Shown in pieces: positions 18,248-27,132 of a stretch of 64,000 nt of DNA; position 1 is the stretch's first letter, and each line of letters starts with the position of its first letter. Origin of the DNA: Scytonema millei VB511283 (GTDB lineage: Bacteria; Cyanobacteriota; Cyanobacteriia; Cyanobacteriales; Chroococcidiopsidaceae); NCBI RefSeq assembly GCF_000817735.3, contig NZ_JTJC03000001.1:1313336-1377335 (forward strand), written 5' to 3'. The translations under genes and the position numbers were made by a program. The notes under the pieces were generated by a model, which did not search any database, was not told the DNA's origin, and saw nothing but the letters and a program-made list of their open reading frames with translations.

Positions 18248-21010
18248 TTAATGCGATCGCTGTAGCAGTTTTTGCGATGATGCTTTGTCTTGTCTTTCAT
18301 ACTCGCCGTATTGCTGAATTAGCTTTGCCACTAAACCCGTCCATCCAGTTTGATGACTAGCACCAATTCCCGCGCCGTTATCGCCGTGGAAGTATTCGTA
18401 GAACAAAATCAAATCTTGCCAATCAGGATCGGTTTGAAACTTTTGAGTTCCGCCATGAACGGGGCGATCGCCGGATGAGTTTTTCAGAAAAATCCGCATT
18501 AACCTTTGAGATAATTCAGTTGCAACTTCCCACAACGTCATCATTTGACCGGAACCTGTAGGGCATTCAACTTGAAAATCGTCTCCCAAATAATGATGAA
18601 ATTTTTGTAGAGATTCAATCAGTAGAAAATTTACTGGAAACCAAACGGGACCGCGCCAATTAGAATTACCACCAAACAAACCGCTACTAGATTCTGCGGG
18701 TTCGTAATCGACGCGAAATTGAGTACCGTTGACATTAAAAACATAAGGATATTCGGCATGGTAGCGGGAAATTCCTCGAATCCCATAATCTCCGAAAAAT
18801 TCAGTTTCATCCAGCATTTTTTGTAAAATTCGCTGCAACTTATCGCGGTAGACAATAGCCAGCAATCTTCGCTCTCCTACTCCCTCGCTTTTCATACAAG
18901 CAATATTTTGAGTGAGATCGGGGCGATTTTGAATAAACCATTCCACTCGCTTTTTAAAGCCTGGAAGTTGTTGTAGTGTTTCTGGTTCAATCGTTTCTAC
19001 CGCAAATAACGGAATTAAGCCCACAAGCGATCGCACTTTTAAGCTAATCTGCTGCTCGTTAGGTAAATGCAGGACATCATAATAAAATCCATCTGCCTCA
19101 TCCCAGAGAGATGCTTCCATTTCGCCAATGTGGTTCATGGCATCAGCGATATAGAGAAAATGCTCGAAGAATTTAGTCGCAATGTCTTCGTAAACGGGAT
19201 TGGTTTTTGCTAACTCTAGGGCGATCGTTAGCATATTCAAGCAATACATCCCCATCCAGCTTGTACCGTCAGATTGATCGATGTGTCCCCCCGTTGGCAG
19301 CACGGCACTGCGATCGAATACGCCAATATTGTCTAAACCGAGAAATCCCCCTTGAAAGACATTTTTACCCTCTACATCTTTACGATTTACCCACCAAGTA
19401 AAATTCAGCAATAATTTCTGAAATACCCGCTCTAAGAAGACGCGATCGCTGCGTCCGTAAATTTTTTGTTCGATCTTGTAAACGCGCCAAGTTGCCCAAG
19501 CATGAACGGGTGGATTCACATCTCCAAATGCCCATTCATAAGCCGGAATTTGCCCGTTTGGATGCATGTACCATTCCCGCGTCATCACATCTAATTGATA
19601 TTTGGCAAAATCTGGGTCGATTGTTGCTAGAGGAATGGCATGAAAGGCAAGATCCCAAGCGGCAAACCAAGGATATTCCCACTTATCAGGCATGGAGAGA
19701 ATATCATCGCTGTAAAGGTGAAACCATTCGTGATTTCTAGCTGTTTTGCGATCGCTTGGTGGCTCAGGTGCAGCCGGATCGCCCTTGAGCCAATCTTCGA
19801 CAACATAGTGGTAGTATTGCTTGCTCCAAAGCATTCCGGCAAAAGCCTGTCGTTGCACGTTACGCATATCCTCGCCCAGTGTAAAGGGAGTTATGCGCTG
19901 ATAAAATTCATCGGCTTCTCGCTGGCGGCTGGAAAGGGTAGTATCGAATGTATCGAATGGAGATCCCCCCAACCCCCCTTGGTAAGGGGGGCTTTGAGAT
20001 CCCCCCAACCCCCCTTGAGAAGGGAGGCAAGGAGATATATCGCTGAGTCGCAATTTAATGATTTGAGTTTCGCCTGCACCGACATTTAATAAATAATGAG
20101 CCGCAGCTTTAGTACCAAAAGATTCTGGGTTTACTGCCTCCTTTCGACCCTGTACGATGTAGTCGTTAATGCCATCTTTTACATAAGCAGAAGCATTAGG
20201 GAAATTAAATAACCGTGCGGTATTCGTTTCATTTTCTGTAAATAAGAGTTCTGTTTCCCCTTGACAATACAGATATCTTGTCCCTAACGTGGGATGAAAA
20301 GCACTAATAACACTCAAATCATGACCAGATTCAATTTTTTGCAGAATCGGCTTGCTCTCATCTGTAGTCCAAGACCAAGTATTGCGAAACCAGAGTGTCG
20401 GTAATATATGTAGCGTTTTCGCTTCTGCCCCCCTGTTTATTACCTGAATTTGAATCAGAATATCTTCAGCAGAATACTTTGCATATTCGACGAATACATC
20501 AAAGTAACGATTTTCATCAAATATACCTGTATCTATCAGTTCAAACTCCGGCTCTCTACGATTTCTGCGTTTATTTTCTTCCACTAATTGAGTGTAGGGA
20601 AATGCTTGATGTGGATATTTATAGAGTGCTTTCATGTAGGAATGAGTTGGAGTATTGTCAAGATAAAAGTAATATTCTTTGACATCTTCCCCGTGATTGC
20701 CTTCACTACCTGTGAGACCAAAAAGCCTTTCTTTGAGAATCGGATCTTCACCATTCCAAAGGGCGATCGCAAAACACAATCTTTGATGGTTGTCGGAAAT
20801 GCCAGCAATGCCATCTTCACCCCAACGGTAAGCACGAGAACGCGCTTGGTCGTGGGTAAAGTAGTCCCAGGCAGTACCATAAGAGCTATAGTCTTCGCGG
20901 ACTGTACTCCATTGGCGATCGCTCAAGTACGGTCCCCACCTGCGCCAGTGAGCTTTGTGCGTCAGGGCTGCTTCTAACCTGATTTCTTCCTGGGTTAAGG
21001 TTGTCATCAT
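18248..21010 (-). CDS. GH63-type glucosidase (MGH1-like glycoside hydrolase)
   Basis: This 920-residue cytoplasmic enzyme belongs to the bacterial GH63-like glucosidases. The N-terminal beta domain ([30 protein letters not shown]) leads to an (alpha/alpha)6 barrel with [15 protein letters not shown]-like and [13 protein letters not shown] segments. Near residues 325-350 there is an insert, [20 protein letters not shown]. It is encoded by two tandem copies of a dispersed C-rich repeat (19961-20029) and lies in a loop before a conserved segment, so the enzyme is probably still active. The first ATG follows CAGGAGACTT. The substrate may be an alpha-glucoside or a compatible solute; the family alone does not decide. 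Confidence 0.88.
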   Translation of the reverse strand: MMTTLTQEEIRLEAALTHKAHWRRWGPYLSDRQWSTVREDYSSYGTAWDYFTHDQARSRAYRWGEDGIAGISDNHQRLCFAIALWNGEDPILKERLFGLTGSEGNHGEDVKEYYFYLDNTPTHSYMKALYKYPHQAFPYTQLVEENKRRNRREPEFELIDTGIFDENRYFDVFVEYAKYSAEDILIQIQVINRGAEAKTLHILPTLWFRNTWSWTTDESKPILQKIESGHDLSVISAFHPTLGTRYLYCQGETELLFTENETNTARLFNFPNASAYVKDGINDYIVQGRKEAVNPESFGTKAAAHYLLNVGAGETQIIKLRLSDISPCLPSQGGLGGSQSPPYQGGLGGSPFDTFDTTLSSRQREADEFYQRITPFTLGEDMRNVQRQAFAGMLWSKQYYHYVVEDWLKGDPAAPEPPSDRKTARNHEWFHLYSDDILSMPDKWEYPWFAAWDLAFHAIPLATIDPDFAKYQLDVMTREWYMHPNGQIPAYEWAFGDVNPPVHAWATWRVYKIEQKIYGRSDRVFLERVFQKLLLNFTWWVNRKDVEGKNVFQGGFLGLDNIGVFDRSAVLPTGGHIDQSDGTSWMGMYCLNMLTIALELAKTNPVYEDIATKFFEHFLYIADAMNHIGEMEASLWDEADGFYYDVLHLPNEQQISLKVRSLVGLIPLFAVETIEPETLQQLPGFKKRVEWFIQNRPDLTQNIACMKSEGVGERRLLAIVYRDKLQRILQKMLDETEFFGDYGIRGISRYHAEYPYVFNVNGTQFRVDYEPAESSSGLFGGNSNWRGPVWFPVNFLLIESLQKFHHYLGDDFQVECPTGSGQMMTLWEVATELSQRLMRIFLKNSSGDRPVHGGTQKFQTDPDWQDLILFYEYFHGDNGAGIGASHQTGWTGLVAKLIQQYGEYERQDKASSQKLLQRSH
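19961..20029. repeat. Two tandem C-rich palindromic repeats inside the GH63 gene
   Basis: GATCCCCCCAACCCCCCTTG occurs twice with a 36-base period, each followed by a G-rich complement. On the coding strand this gives two 12-residue units containing QGGLGGS. Because 36 is a multiple of three the frame is kept. Related copies occur at 42046-42079 and 52471-52557 in non-coding DNA. Confidence 0.9.
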
Positions 21011-21234
21011 AAGTCTCCTGGCTCTGAAATAAACTTCTATTATTCTGAAATGATGAGTTGTAGAAGCGCGATCGCCCTAAATACAAGCTAAGCAAAAACT
21101 CTGAATTCCTGCTGAGATGAAAATTAAAGCTAGCTAAGAATTGTTGACATAAATGCGATCGGCTGCCGCTTTAGGATCGTCCATCGTCAATTGAAATCGT
21201 TGAGCTAGAAAATCGAGCAGCCTTGCTGTAGCTA

Positions 21235-22341
21235 TTACTTCTCCACCAGCCGCATGACATGACCATCGGGATCTCTGACCAAAAAGCCCTTTTTAAATCC
21301 CAACTTCTGCCCAGGTATCGCCACGACGCTAGGAGAAACAAACGTAGCCCGATCGCGTTGCAATTTCTGAGCAACTGCTGCTGCATCTTTCACCACAAGC
21401 GTAGTCTGCCAATGCAGCAAATCGTTGGGACGAGCATCCGTTGGCAAAGGTCGCCCATCTCTGGGGGTGAGGTACTCTAGAAACTCAATTCCAGGGGAAG
21501 CAAGGCGCGATCGCAAACCACTAATATGCAACCTTGCCCCAAATACGTTGTTGAGATGCTCTTGTTCTGTGCCGTAATTTTCGCTTTCTCCCGCTAGTCT
21601 CATGCCTAGAAGATCGCGGTAGAATTTCAGGCTAGCTGCGGTATTAGAAACAACGATCGCGGTGTGGTCAATACCCAAAAATAATTGGTTTGTTGGCTTT
21701 TGCCATTTTGGATCGCCTTTACCTGGAGGAAAATAAATCGTTTCCAGGTAATGACCATCTGGATCGCGGAAATAAAAGGCACGAATCCCTGCTGCTGCTT
21801 TGTTCCAGTCGGGAATGCGTTGCGGGGCTGTGGAGGCGTGTTGTACCTTGAACTTGCGTAAGTGCTGGTAGGCTTTATCCATATCGTTAACTGCGATCGC
21901 AATGTGTTGAAACCAGCGATCGTTACTACGCGAATCAACTGGAAATGGCTTGCCCTTGGGGGTGAGGTACTCAGTTAGCTCGATGAATTCGCTACCCAAC
22001 CGCATCCTAACCACGCGCATCCGCACGCCAAACAATCCTTGCAATTGTTCGTATTGGGTTCCCAAAACTTCCACATCAGAAACTTTCTGGAAGGAAAGCA
22101 CTTGAGAATAGAAATCAATGGAACGATCCATGTCTGCAACGGTCATTCCCACCGATTCTACAGCAGTGACGGCTGGCTGAGCTGACTGAGTTATAGATGT
22201 TGCAGCTGGCTGGTTACGTGGCTGCGGGTATACTTGATTGTGGGTGGTTGCGAAGGTCGCTTCGCGAACCGCCTGTGGCATCGCGACAAATGTACCAACT
22301 GCCAACAGGACTCTGGCGGTCTGGGTTAGTTTCCTAGTCAT
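21235..22341 (-). CDS. Secreted two-domain VOC (glyoxalase/dioxygenase fold) protein
   Basis: This 368-residue protein starts with a signal peptide (about residues 1-30) and a Thr/Gln-rich linker, then has two VOC domains (about 60-200 and 215-366). Each carries the paired metal-site pattern: HIAIAVNDMDKAYQHL with DPDGHYLETIYFP, and DHTAIVVSNTAASLKFYRD with RDPDGHVMRLVEK. Members include glyoxalases and extradiol dioxygenases; the activity is unknown. Its ATG overlaps the stop of the upstream unknown gene by four bases (ATGA), so the two are translationally coupled. A 19-bp palindromic repeat lies in the signal-peptide/linker codons. Confidence 0.82.
   Translation of the reverse strand: MTRKLTQTARVLLAVGTFVAMPQAVREATFATTHNQVYPQPRNQPAATSITQSAQPAVTAVESVGMTVADMDRSIDFYSQVLSFQKVSDVEVLGTQYEQLQGLFGVRMRVVRMRLGSEFIELTEYLTPKGKPFPVDSRSNDRWFQHIAIAVNDMDKAYQHLRKFKVQHASTAPQRIPDWNKAAAGIRAFYFRDPDGHYLETIYFPPGKGDPKWQKPTNQLFLGIDHTAIVVSNTAASLKFYRDLLGMRLAGESENYGTEQEHLNNVFGARLHISGLRSRLASPGIEFLEYLTPRDGRPLPTDARPNDLLHWQTTLVVKDAAAVAQKLQRDRATFVSPSVVAIPGQKLGFKKGFLVRDPDGHVMRLVEK
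22255..22273. repeat. 19-bp palindromic repeat inside the VOC gene
   Basis: The minus-strand sequence is GGCGGTTCGCGAAGCGACC. It is identical to 33723-33741 inside the Tab2 gene. It encodes the residues just after the signal peptide (AVREATF). Confidence 0.85.
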
Positions 22342-23192
22342 ACAAGTAATGCTTTCGATGCCTTCACAGCAGAATACAGAAACGCTCTAACTTGCTCCTC
22401 TTGCGCCCCATCCGAATCTGTTGTTAATTGAGAGGCAGTCAGAACCGCTCCTACCCAGTGCTGAGTCTGCCAGAAACCTCCTCCAGCTAGTTTAGGTAGG
22501 CTAGTTGTATCGGGATAGGGATAGGGGGATACATACCAGTAAGGTTCGTCGTAGCTGCGATCTCCAGGTGACATCCCCACGCCTACAGTGATTGGCTCGC
22601 CGTTCTTTTTGCCTGGAATTGAAATTAACGTCGCCATGTCGAAGTGATGGGACCAAGTGTGAATTGGGGAAGCATCTTCAGTTTCAGCTACGATTTCTTG
22701 CAAAAGTTGATGAGTATTAGCGTAGTAATTTGCTAGTTCCTGCCGTCCTGCTACTTCACTGGTATTGAAAGTAGCACCGTGGGCGATCGCATGGTCGGGA
22801 AAATCATCGGGTGGATAGGAAAGAAACGCAATTTTTTCAGCATCAGCACCAAGTTGAGAAATCTGTTTTTTGTGCCAGTTCATTCCCTCTACTAAAGTTT
22901 TTCCTTCCAAAGGAGACGTTGCAATAGTCTCACCATGCTTATCTAAAATAATTGATATTAAACTAACTGGGTCGAGTGCAACTTGAAACGATCTTATTGC
23001 ATGAATAACTGCACCAACAAATACTTTTAGATCTGATTTCCATGTCAAACTCGTATGACTATAATCCTGTAGAGGTTCCGCTAGAGCAGAGCCAGTAGCA
23101 GCAATAAACTGAATTGCATAGTGTAATCTGAGTCGGCTTTCAGTTAGCGATCGAGGCTGAATTTTGCCTGTTAAATGCCATAAATTATTCAT
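22338..23192 (-). CDS. Conserved hypothetical protein in redox cluster
   Basis: This protein of about 284 residues is not one I recognise. It has no signal peptide or membrane segment. Visible features are HFDMATLISIPG preceded by HTWSH, and GVGMSPGDRSYDEPYWYVSP followed by GGFWQTQHWVGAVL. These give a His/Trp/Tyr-rich core and a C-terminal helix (EQVRAFLYSAVKASK). The pattern is loosely like DUF5996 proteins, but I do not claim it. The ATG at 23192 is preferred over the TTG at 23207. The gene lies 83 bases after the GMC gene and overlaps the VOC gene by four bases. Confidence 0.7.
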   Translation of the reverse strand: MNNLWHLTGKIQPRSLTESRLRLHYAIQFIAATGSALAEPLQDYSHTSLTWKSDLKVFVGAVIHAIRSFQVALDPVSLISIILDKHGETIATSPLEGKTLVEGMNWHKKQISQLGADAEKIAFLSYPPDDFPDHAIAHGATFNTSEVAGRQELANYYANTHQLLQEIVAETEDASPIHTWSHHFDMATLISIPGKKNGEPITVGVGMSPGDRSYDEPYWYVSPYPYPDTTSLPKLAGGGFWQTQHWVGAVLTASQLTTDSDGAQEEQVRAFLYSAVKASKALLV

Positions 23193-23275
23193 AATAAATT
23201 GCCACAAGAAAGATGTTTTCTTTGGTTGGTCAAGAGTATTATCAATTTTTCTTCTGCCCCTCTGCCCCTCTGCTC

Positions 23276-24853
23276 TTATCCCATCCGCTCGCTCAAATGT
23301 TCTCCCACTCGCAAAGCATTAGCAATAATCGTCAGTGTTGGGTTTACGGCTCCACTGGAACAGAAGAAACTACCATCAACAACGTAGAGATTATCTATAT
23401 CGTGGGTGCGACAATTGAGATCCAATACTGAAGTTTTAGGCTCTTCCCCAAAACGGCAAGTCCCCACCTGATGCCCTACACCATCTAAAGGTAATTTACC
23501 CGTAAAATAAGTTTTGCCCCCTTTGACGAAATAGGAACAGTTAGGCAAGATTTCTTGACCGCATTCAATTGATTTGAGAATATCAATCCAACGCTTTTCT
23601 AGGCGATCGTAGGATTCGGAATTATTTTCGGTGTAGTCGAGGATAATTTTGTCTCCATCCACCCGAATGCGATTATTAAGATCGGGCAAATCTTCAGTTG
23701 TCAGCCACCAATCAATCGAATGGCTGGCAACTTGCTCAGGAGTTAGGGGAGCGTAAGCTTCTGGATTGCCTTCTAGCGCCTCTTTGCTAACTTTACCCAA
23801 AGTTTGAATCTGTCCCATCGGGTATTCGTAACCTTCCTCACCCCAGTAGAAATCGTTGATTGACAGAGTTTTTTGAAAATTAGTTGGGTTAGGTTTTTTG
23901 GAAACGCCAATAATCGAACCCAAGACGTGCTTCATAAAATTGCGCCCCACCAAGTCAGAGCTATTGGCTAAACCGTTGGGATGTTTATCATTGGCAGATT
24001 TGAGCAGCAGTACGGATGAGTTAATCGCGCCACAGGCGATCGCCACAATATCCCCAGAAAATCTTTGAATTTGCGCTTGCCCAGATTCGGGATCGCGTAT
24101 CTCTACCTCTACGCTAGAAATTGCTCGTCCCGATGCACTCGTATGCAATTTCAGCACCTTTGCTTCCGTCAGCAGTGTAACGTTATCTTGCGCGATCGCA
24201 GGACGCACGGCACTCACCTCAGCATCAGATTTAGCCTGAACCAGACAGGGAAAACCATCGCAAGTATTGCAACGGATACAAGCACTCAAGTAGCGCTGGG
24301 CTTCATTTAAATGGATGCCTACCGGAGTATGGTAGGGGTGCAAACCTCTGCCTTTGAGGATATCTGAGACTTCTTGAATTCTGGGTTCGTGGCTGACAGC
24401 AGGATAGGGAAATTCTTGAGAGCGAAAAGGTTCCGTCGAGTCTTCGCCACTCTTACCATGCACTTGATAGAGTTTTTCTGCCTCGACATAATAAGGTTCA
24501 AAGTCTTTGTACTTCAGCGCCCATTCTGGCGAAATGCCGTCTCTGTGCTGGAATTTTTCAAAATCTTTTTCGCGTAACCGAAATAGAGCCGCACCATAAA
24601 CTTTTGTATTGCCACCCACAAAATAACTCATGCCTGGGTGCAATTCGTTACCGTTTTTGTCATACCAAACTTCAGAATTGTGGTAGCGATCGCTATTAAA
24701 AACCGTTTTAGTATCCCAATTCGCTTTCTCCCTCGGCAGAAATGGTCCCCGCTCCAGAATTAGGATTTTCTTACCACTAGCAGCCAGTTTATAAGCTAGC
24801 GTACCGCCACCCGCCCCCGTACCGATAATAATAATGTCGTAATGGTTAGTCAT
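23276..24853 (-). CDS. GMC-family FAD oxidoreductase (paralogue 2)
   Basis: This 525-residue GMC oxidoreductase is clearly paralogous to the protein at 11923-13479. The shared marks are GTGAGGGTLAYKLAASGKKI, the HKDGISPEWALKY-type segment, the cysteine cluster CIRCNTCDGFPC near residue 194, and the C-terminus VDGSFFCSSGAVNPTLTI. It begins 24 bases after the membrane-tethered ferredoxin-reductase gene. That makes an electron-transfer pair plausible: alcohol or sugar oxidation by FAD, with electrons passed through the cysteine cluster to the 2Fe-2S reductase. This is inference. Confidence 0.85.
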   Translation of the reverse strand: MTNHYDIIIIGTGAGGGTLAYKLAASGKKILILERGPFLPREKANWDTKTVFNSDRYHNSEVWYDKNGNELHPGMSYFVGGNTKVYGAALFRLREKDFEKFQHRDGISPEWALKYKDFEPYYVEAEKLYQVHGKSGEDSTEPFRSQEFPYPAVSHEPRIQEVSDILKGRGLHPYHTPVGIHLNEAQRYLSACIRCNTCDGFPCLVQAKSDAEVSAVRPAIAQDNVTLLTEAKVLKLHTSASGRAISSVEVEIRDPESGQAQIQRFSGDIVAIACGAINSSVLLLKSANDKHPNGLANSSDLVGRNFMKHVLGSIIGVSKKPNPTNFQKTLSINDFYWGEEGYEYPMGQIQTLGKVSKEALEGNPEAYAPLTPEQVASHSIDWWLTTEDLPDLNNRIRVDGDKIILDYTENNSESYDRLEKRWIDILKSIECGQEILPNCSYFVKGGKTYFTGKLPLDGVGHQVGTCRFGEEPKTSVLDLNCRTHDIDNLYVVDGSFFCSSGAVNPTLTIIANALRVGEHLSERMG

Positions 24854-24877
24854 AATTACGTCAGCCTCGCATTTTTA

Positions 24878-26194
24878 TCAAAGATCGAGAACAACTCTTG
24901 CCGTTTTCGGTTTAGAAATGCAGATCAGTACCGCACCCTCATCAATCTCTGCGGTTGGTGGTTCCTGGTAAGTCACTTCGCCAGCTTGGATGTTGCACTG
25001 ACAAGTGCCGCAGATACCTGCACGACAACTATAGGCAGGATCGAGATCGTTAGCTTCGGCAAACTCCAGAATCGTTCCTTCACCCTCGTGCCAAGTGAGG
25101 GTTTTGCCCGATTTTGCAAAGATAATTTCTGCTGCTGCAACTTCCTCATCTCCACTTACAACAGAAAGTTGTCTCTCGGATGTAGCTTTCATTGGTTTAC
25201 CGAAAGACTCAAACAAGATGCTACTGCTAGCTACTCCCGATTCTTTGAGTCCTGCCATAATCGACTCCATAAAAGGCGGAGAACCGCAGAGAAAATATTC
25301 TGCCTCTTGCTGGACTAAGCTTCTAACCAGAGCCGCATCAACATAACCGATACTGTGATAGTTTCCTTCGTCTTCCACTCGCAGACGGCTGTAGCAAAAA
25401 TGGACGTGTAGATTGGGATTCTGCTGTGCGATCGCCAGTACTTCATCTCGAAAGGCATGAAATCGACCATCTCGCGCCCCATGCAAAAACCAAATCTGTC
25501 GGTTGGGATTGAGGCGGCTACAAGCTTTTACCATACTAAGCATGGGAGTAATTCCCACCCCATTGCTAATGAGTACGGCTGGTAAAGACTGATTGACATC
25601 AAGAACAAAGTTACCTCTAGGTGGCTTAGCAGAAATTACCGCTCCTTCATGGATGCGATCGTGCATAAAGTTAGAGGCAATTCCTGGTTGTACTTCTAAC
25701 CCTTGAGGCGCTGGTTCCCGTTTAATTGAAAGACGATAGTATTCGCAAGGTTCAGGGAAATCTGAGAGCGAGTAAGTCCGAATAACAGGTTTAGCTTGCC
25801 CAGGAATATCTAGTTTAATTGTTAAAAACTGCCCTGGTTGAAAGCTAGGAATTTCACTGTTATCCTCTGGTTTGAGATAGAAAGAGGTGATTTCTTCGCT
25901 TTCTTTGACCTTGCGAACGACCACAAAATTGCGCCAGTCTTGCCAAGTTTTGCTAGTAGCTGTTGACCGAGCAGTAGATTCTTGTATACTTACCTTTCTC
26001 CCAGTAACTAAGCCCACCAAAGCACCGCAACCAGTTCCCAGCAATGAAGCATACACGCCCAATTTAGCTTTATCTTTGACATTGACTAGACCTACGACTG
26101 CACCAGAAACAATCGTCGCGATCGCAAAAGCAGCACTTGCTCCTGTTACACTCCTGAGTATAGGATTCTCAATTTGTCTAAGACTTGCAAGCAT
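24878..26194 (-). CDS. Membrane-tethered ferredoxin-NAD(P)H reductase with C-terminal 2Fe-2S domain
   Basis: The 438 residues contain two hydrophobic segments (about 15-62), an FAD-binding barrel (about 85-190, with RTYSLSDFP), a nicotinamide-binding domain (ISNGVGITPMLSMV and FLCGSPPFME) and a plant-type ferredoxin domain (about 350-438). The last has the iron ligands in CRAGICGTC and a final cysteine in VLICISKPK. The layout resembles oxygenase reductases and hybrid-cluster-associated oxidoreductases. A TAGGAGAGAACAA site precedes the ATG at 26194. Between this gene and the aquaporin gene lies a variable heptamer array, so the promoter or read-through spacing is made of repeats. Confidence 0.88.
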   Translation of the reverse strand: MLASLRQIENPILRSVTGASAAFAIATIVSGAVVGLVNVKDKAKLGVYASLLGTGCGALVGLVTGRKVSIQESTARSTATSKTWQDWRNFVVVRKVKESEEITSFYLKPEDNSEIPSFQPGQFLTIKLDIPGQAKPVIRTYSLSDFPEPCEYYRLSIKREPAPQGLEVQPGIASNFMHDRIHEGAVISAKPPRGNFVLDVNQSLPAVLISNGVGITPMLSMVKACSRLNPNRQIWFLHGARDGRFHAFRDEVLAIAQQNPNLHVHFCYSRLRVEDEGNYHSIGYVDAALVRSLVQQEAEYFLCGSPPFMESIMAGLKESGVASSSILFESFGKPMKATSERQLSVVSGDEEVAAAEIIFAKSGKTLTWHEGEGTILEFAEANDLDPAYSCRAGICGTCQCNIQAGEVTYQEPPTAEIDEGAVLICISKPKTARVVLDL

Positions 26195-26237
26195 TTGTTC
26201 TCTCCTATTAGTGATTAATCATTAGTCATTAGTCATT

Positions 26238-26358
26238 TGTGACGAGTAGATATTGATAACTGATAACTGTTCACTGTTCACTGTTCACTGTTCACTGTTT
26301 CCTATGTGACGAGTAGATATTGATAACTGATAACTGATAACTGTTCACTGTTTCCTAT
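26238..26358. repeat. Duplicated heptamer array (GTTCACT / ATAACTG)
   Basis: Two blocks (26238-26305 and 26306-26358) share GTGACGAGTAGATATTG at one end and TTTCCTAT at the other. Block 1 has two ATAACTG units and about four GTTCACT units. Block 2 has three ATAACTG units and one GTTCACT. The stop codon of the aquaporin gene lies in block 2, whose minus strand encodes the final residues YRKQ. Confidence 0.9.
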
Positions 26359-27127
26359 AGCCACAGCGAAAAATACAGCGTTTGTGATTGTGATGGTGGA
26401 GTTTGGCGCAGCGCACTGCGTTCCGACCTTTAAGGCGCACGTAAAGTTCAGATGCTAGCAGCATCCCTAAAAGTGGAGCAATGAAATAAACCCAAATTGC
26501 CGTCCAATTCTGTGCGGGAATTGCCGAGGCAAGAGTTCGAGCTGGATTCATGCTCATACCTGATAATGGCGCTTCTACCGTGATGTAAGTTGCAACTAGC
26601 AGTCCGGCAAACAGTCCGGTATATCGTGCCAATTTCGGGGTATTGGATACAAACAGAATCGTCAGCATAATTCCGAAGGAAATAATTGCTTCCGCAATGA
26701 ATGCAATACCTGCACCAGCAGTCCCAGGAACAGTGACGATATAATTGACTGCTGGATCGGCGATCGCATCCCTCGAGACGACTGCAACTAACCACACTCC
26801 CAACAGTCCGCCGACAAATTGCGCCACGATGTAAAAAAATGCATCCCAAGGCTTAATCTTGCCCAAATGGAAGAACGTCAGCGTGACAACCGGATTAATG
26901 TGCGCTCCAGACTGCTTACCCCAAGGGGAATATATAATGGCGATCGCGGTCAATCCCATCGCTACCCCAATGATGCAACGGCGTAATAACGGATCGGCAA
27001 TTGTTTGTCGCAGTGGTGAAGCTGGATGCTCCAGCAAGGCTGTCACAACACTGGCAGAAATCATAAAAATGCCAAGTCCCGCAGCTTCCATCAAATATTC
27101 AGGATAGTGACGACGTAGAGCGTTCAT
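26345..27127 (-). CDS. MIP/aquaporin-family channel
   Basis: This six-helix channel protein has about 260 residues. The two half-helices carry SGAHINPVVTLTF (first motif NPV rather than NPA) and MSMNPARTLAS (canonical NPA). The arginine after the second NPA is kept. The C-terminal tail is odd, with KLHHHNHKRC and two further cysteines, and its last residues are read from a repeat array. The start is placed at the ATG at 27127, five bases after the stop of the SDR gene; the frame is open to 27154. MIP channels carry water, glycerol or other small solutes. Its place between an SDR and a redox pair suggests uptake or release of a polyol. Confidence 0.85.
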   Translation of the reverse strand: MNALRRHYPEYLMEAAGLGIFMISASVVTALLEHPASPLRQTIADPLLRRCIIGVAMGLTAIAIIYSPWGKQSGAHINPVVTLTFFHLGKIKPWDAFFYIVAQFVGGLLGVWLVAVVSRDAIADPAVNYIVTVPGTAGAGIAFIAEAIISFGIMLTILFVSNTPKLARYTGLFAGLLVATYITVEAPLSGMSMNPARTLASAIPAQNWTAIWVYFIAPLLGMLLASELYVRLKGRNAVRCAKLHHHNHKRCIFRCGYRKQ

Positions 27128-27132
27128 CTCAC

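Noticed and set aside
26238-26358. Repeat array as a CRISPR or phage attachment site
   Set aside because: The blocks differ only in numbers of 7-bp units and there is no integrase gene in the window.
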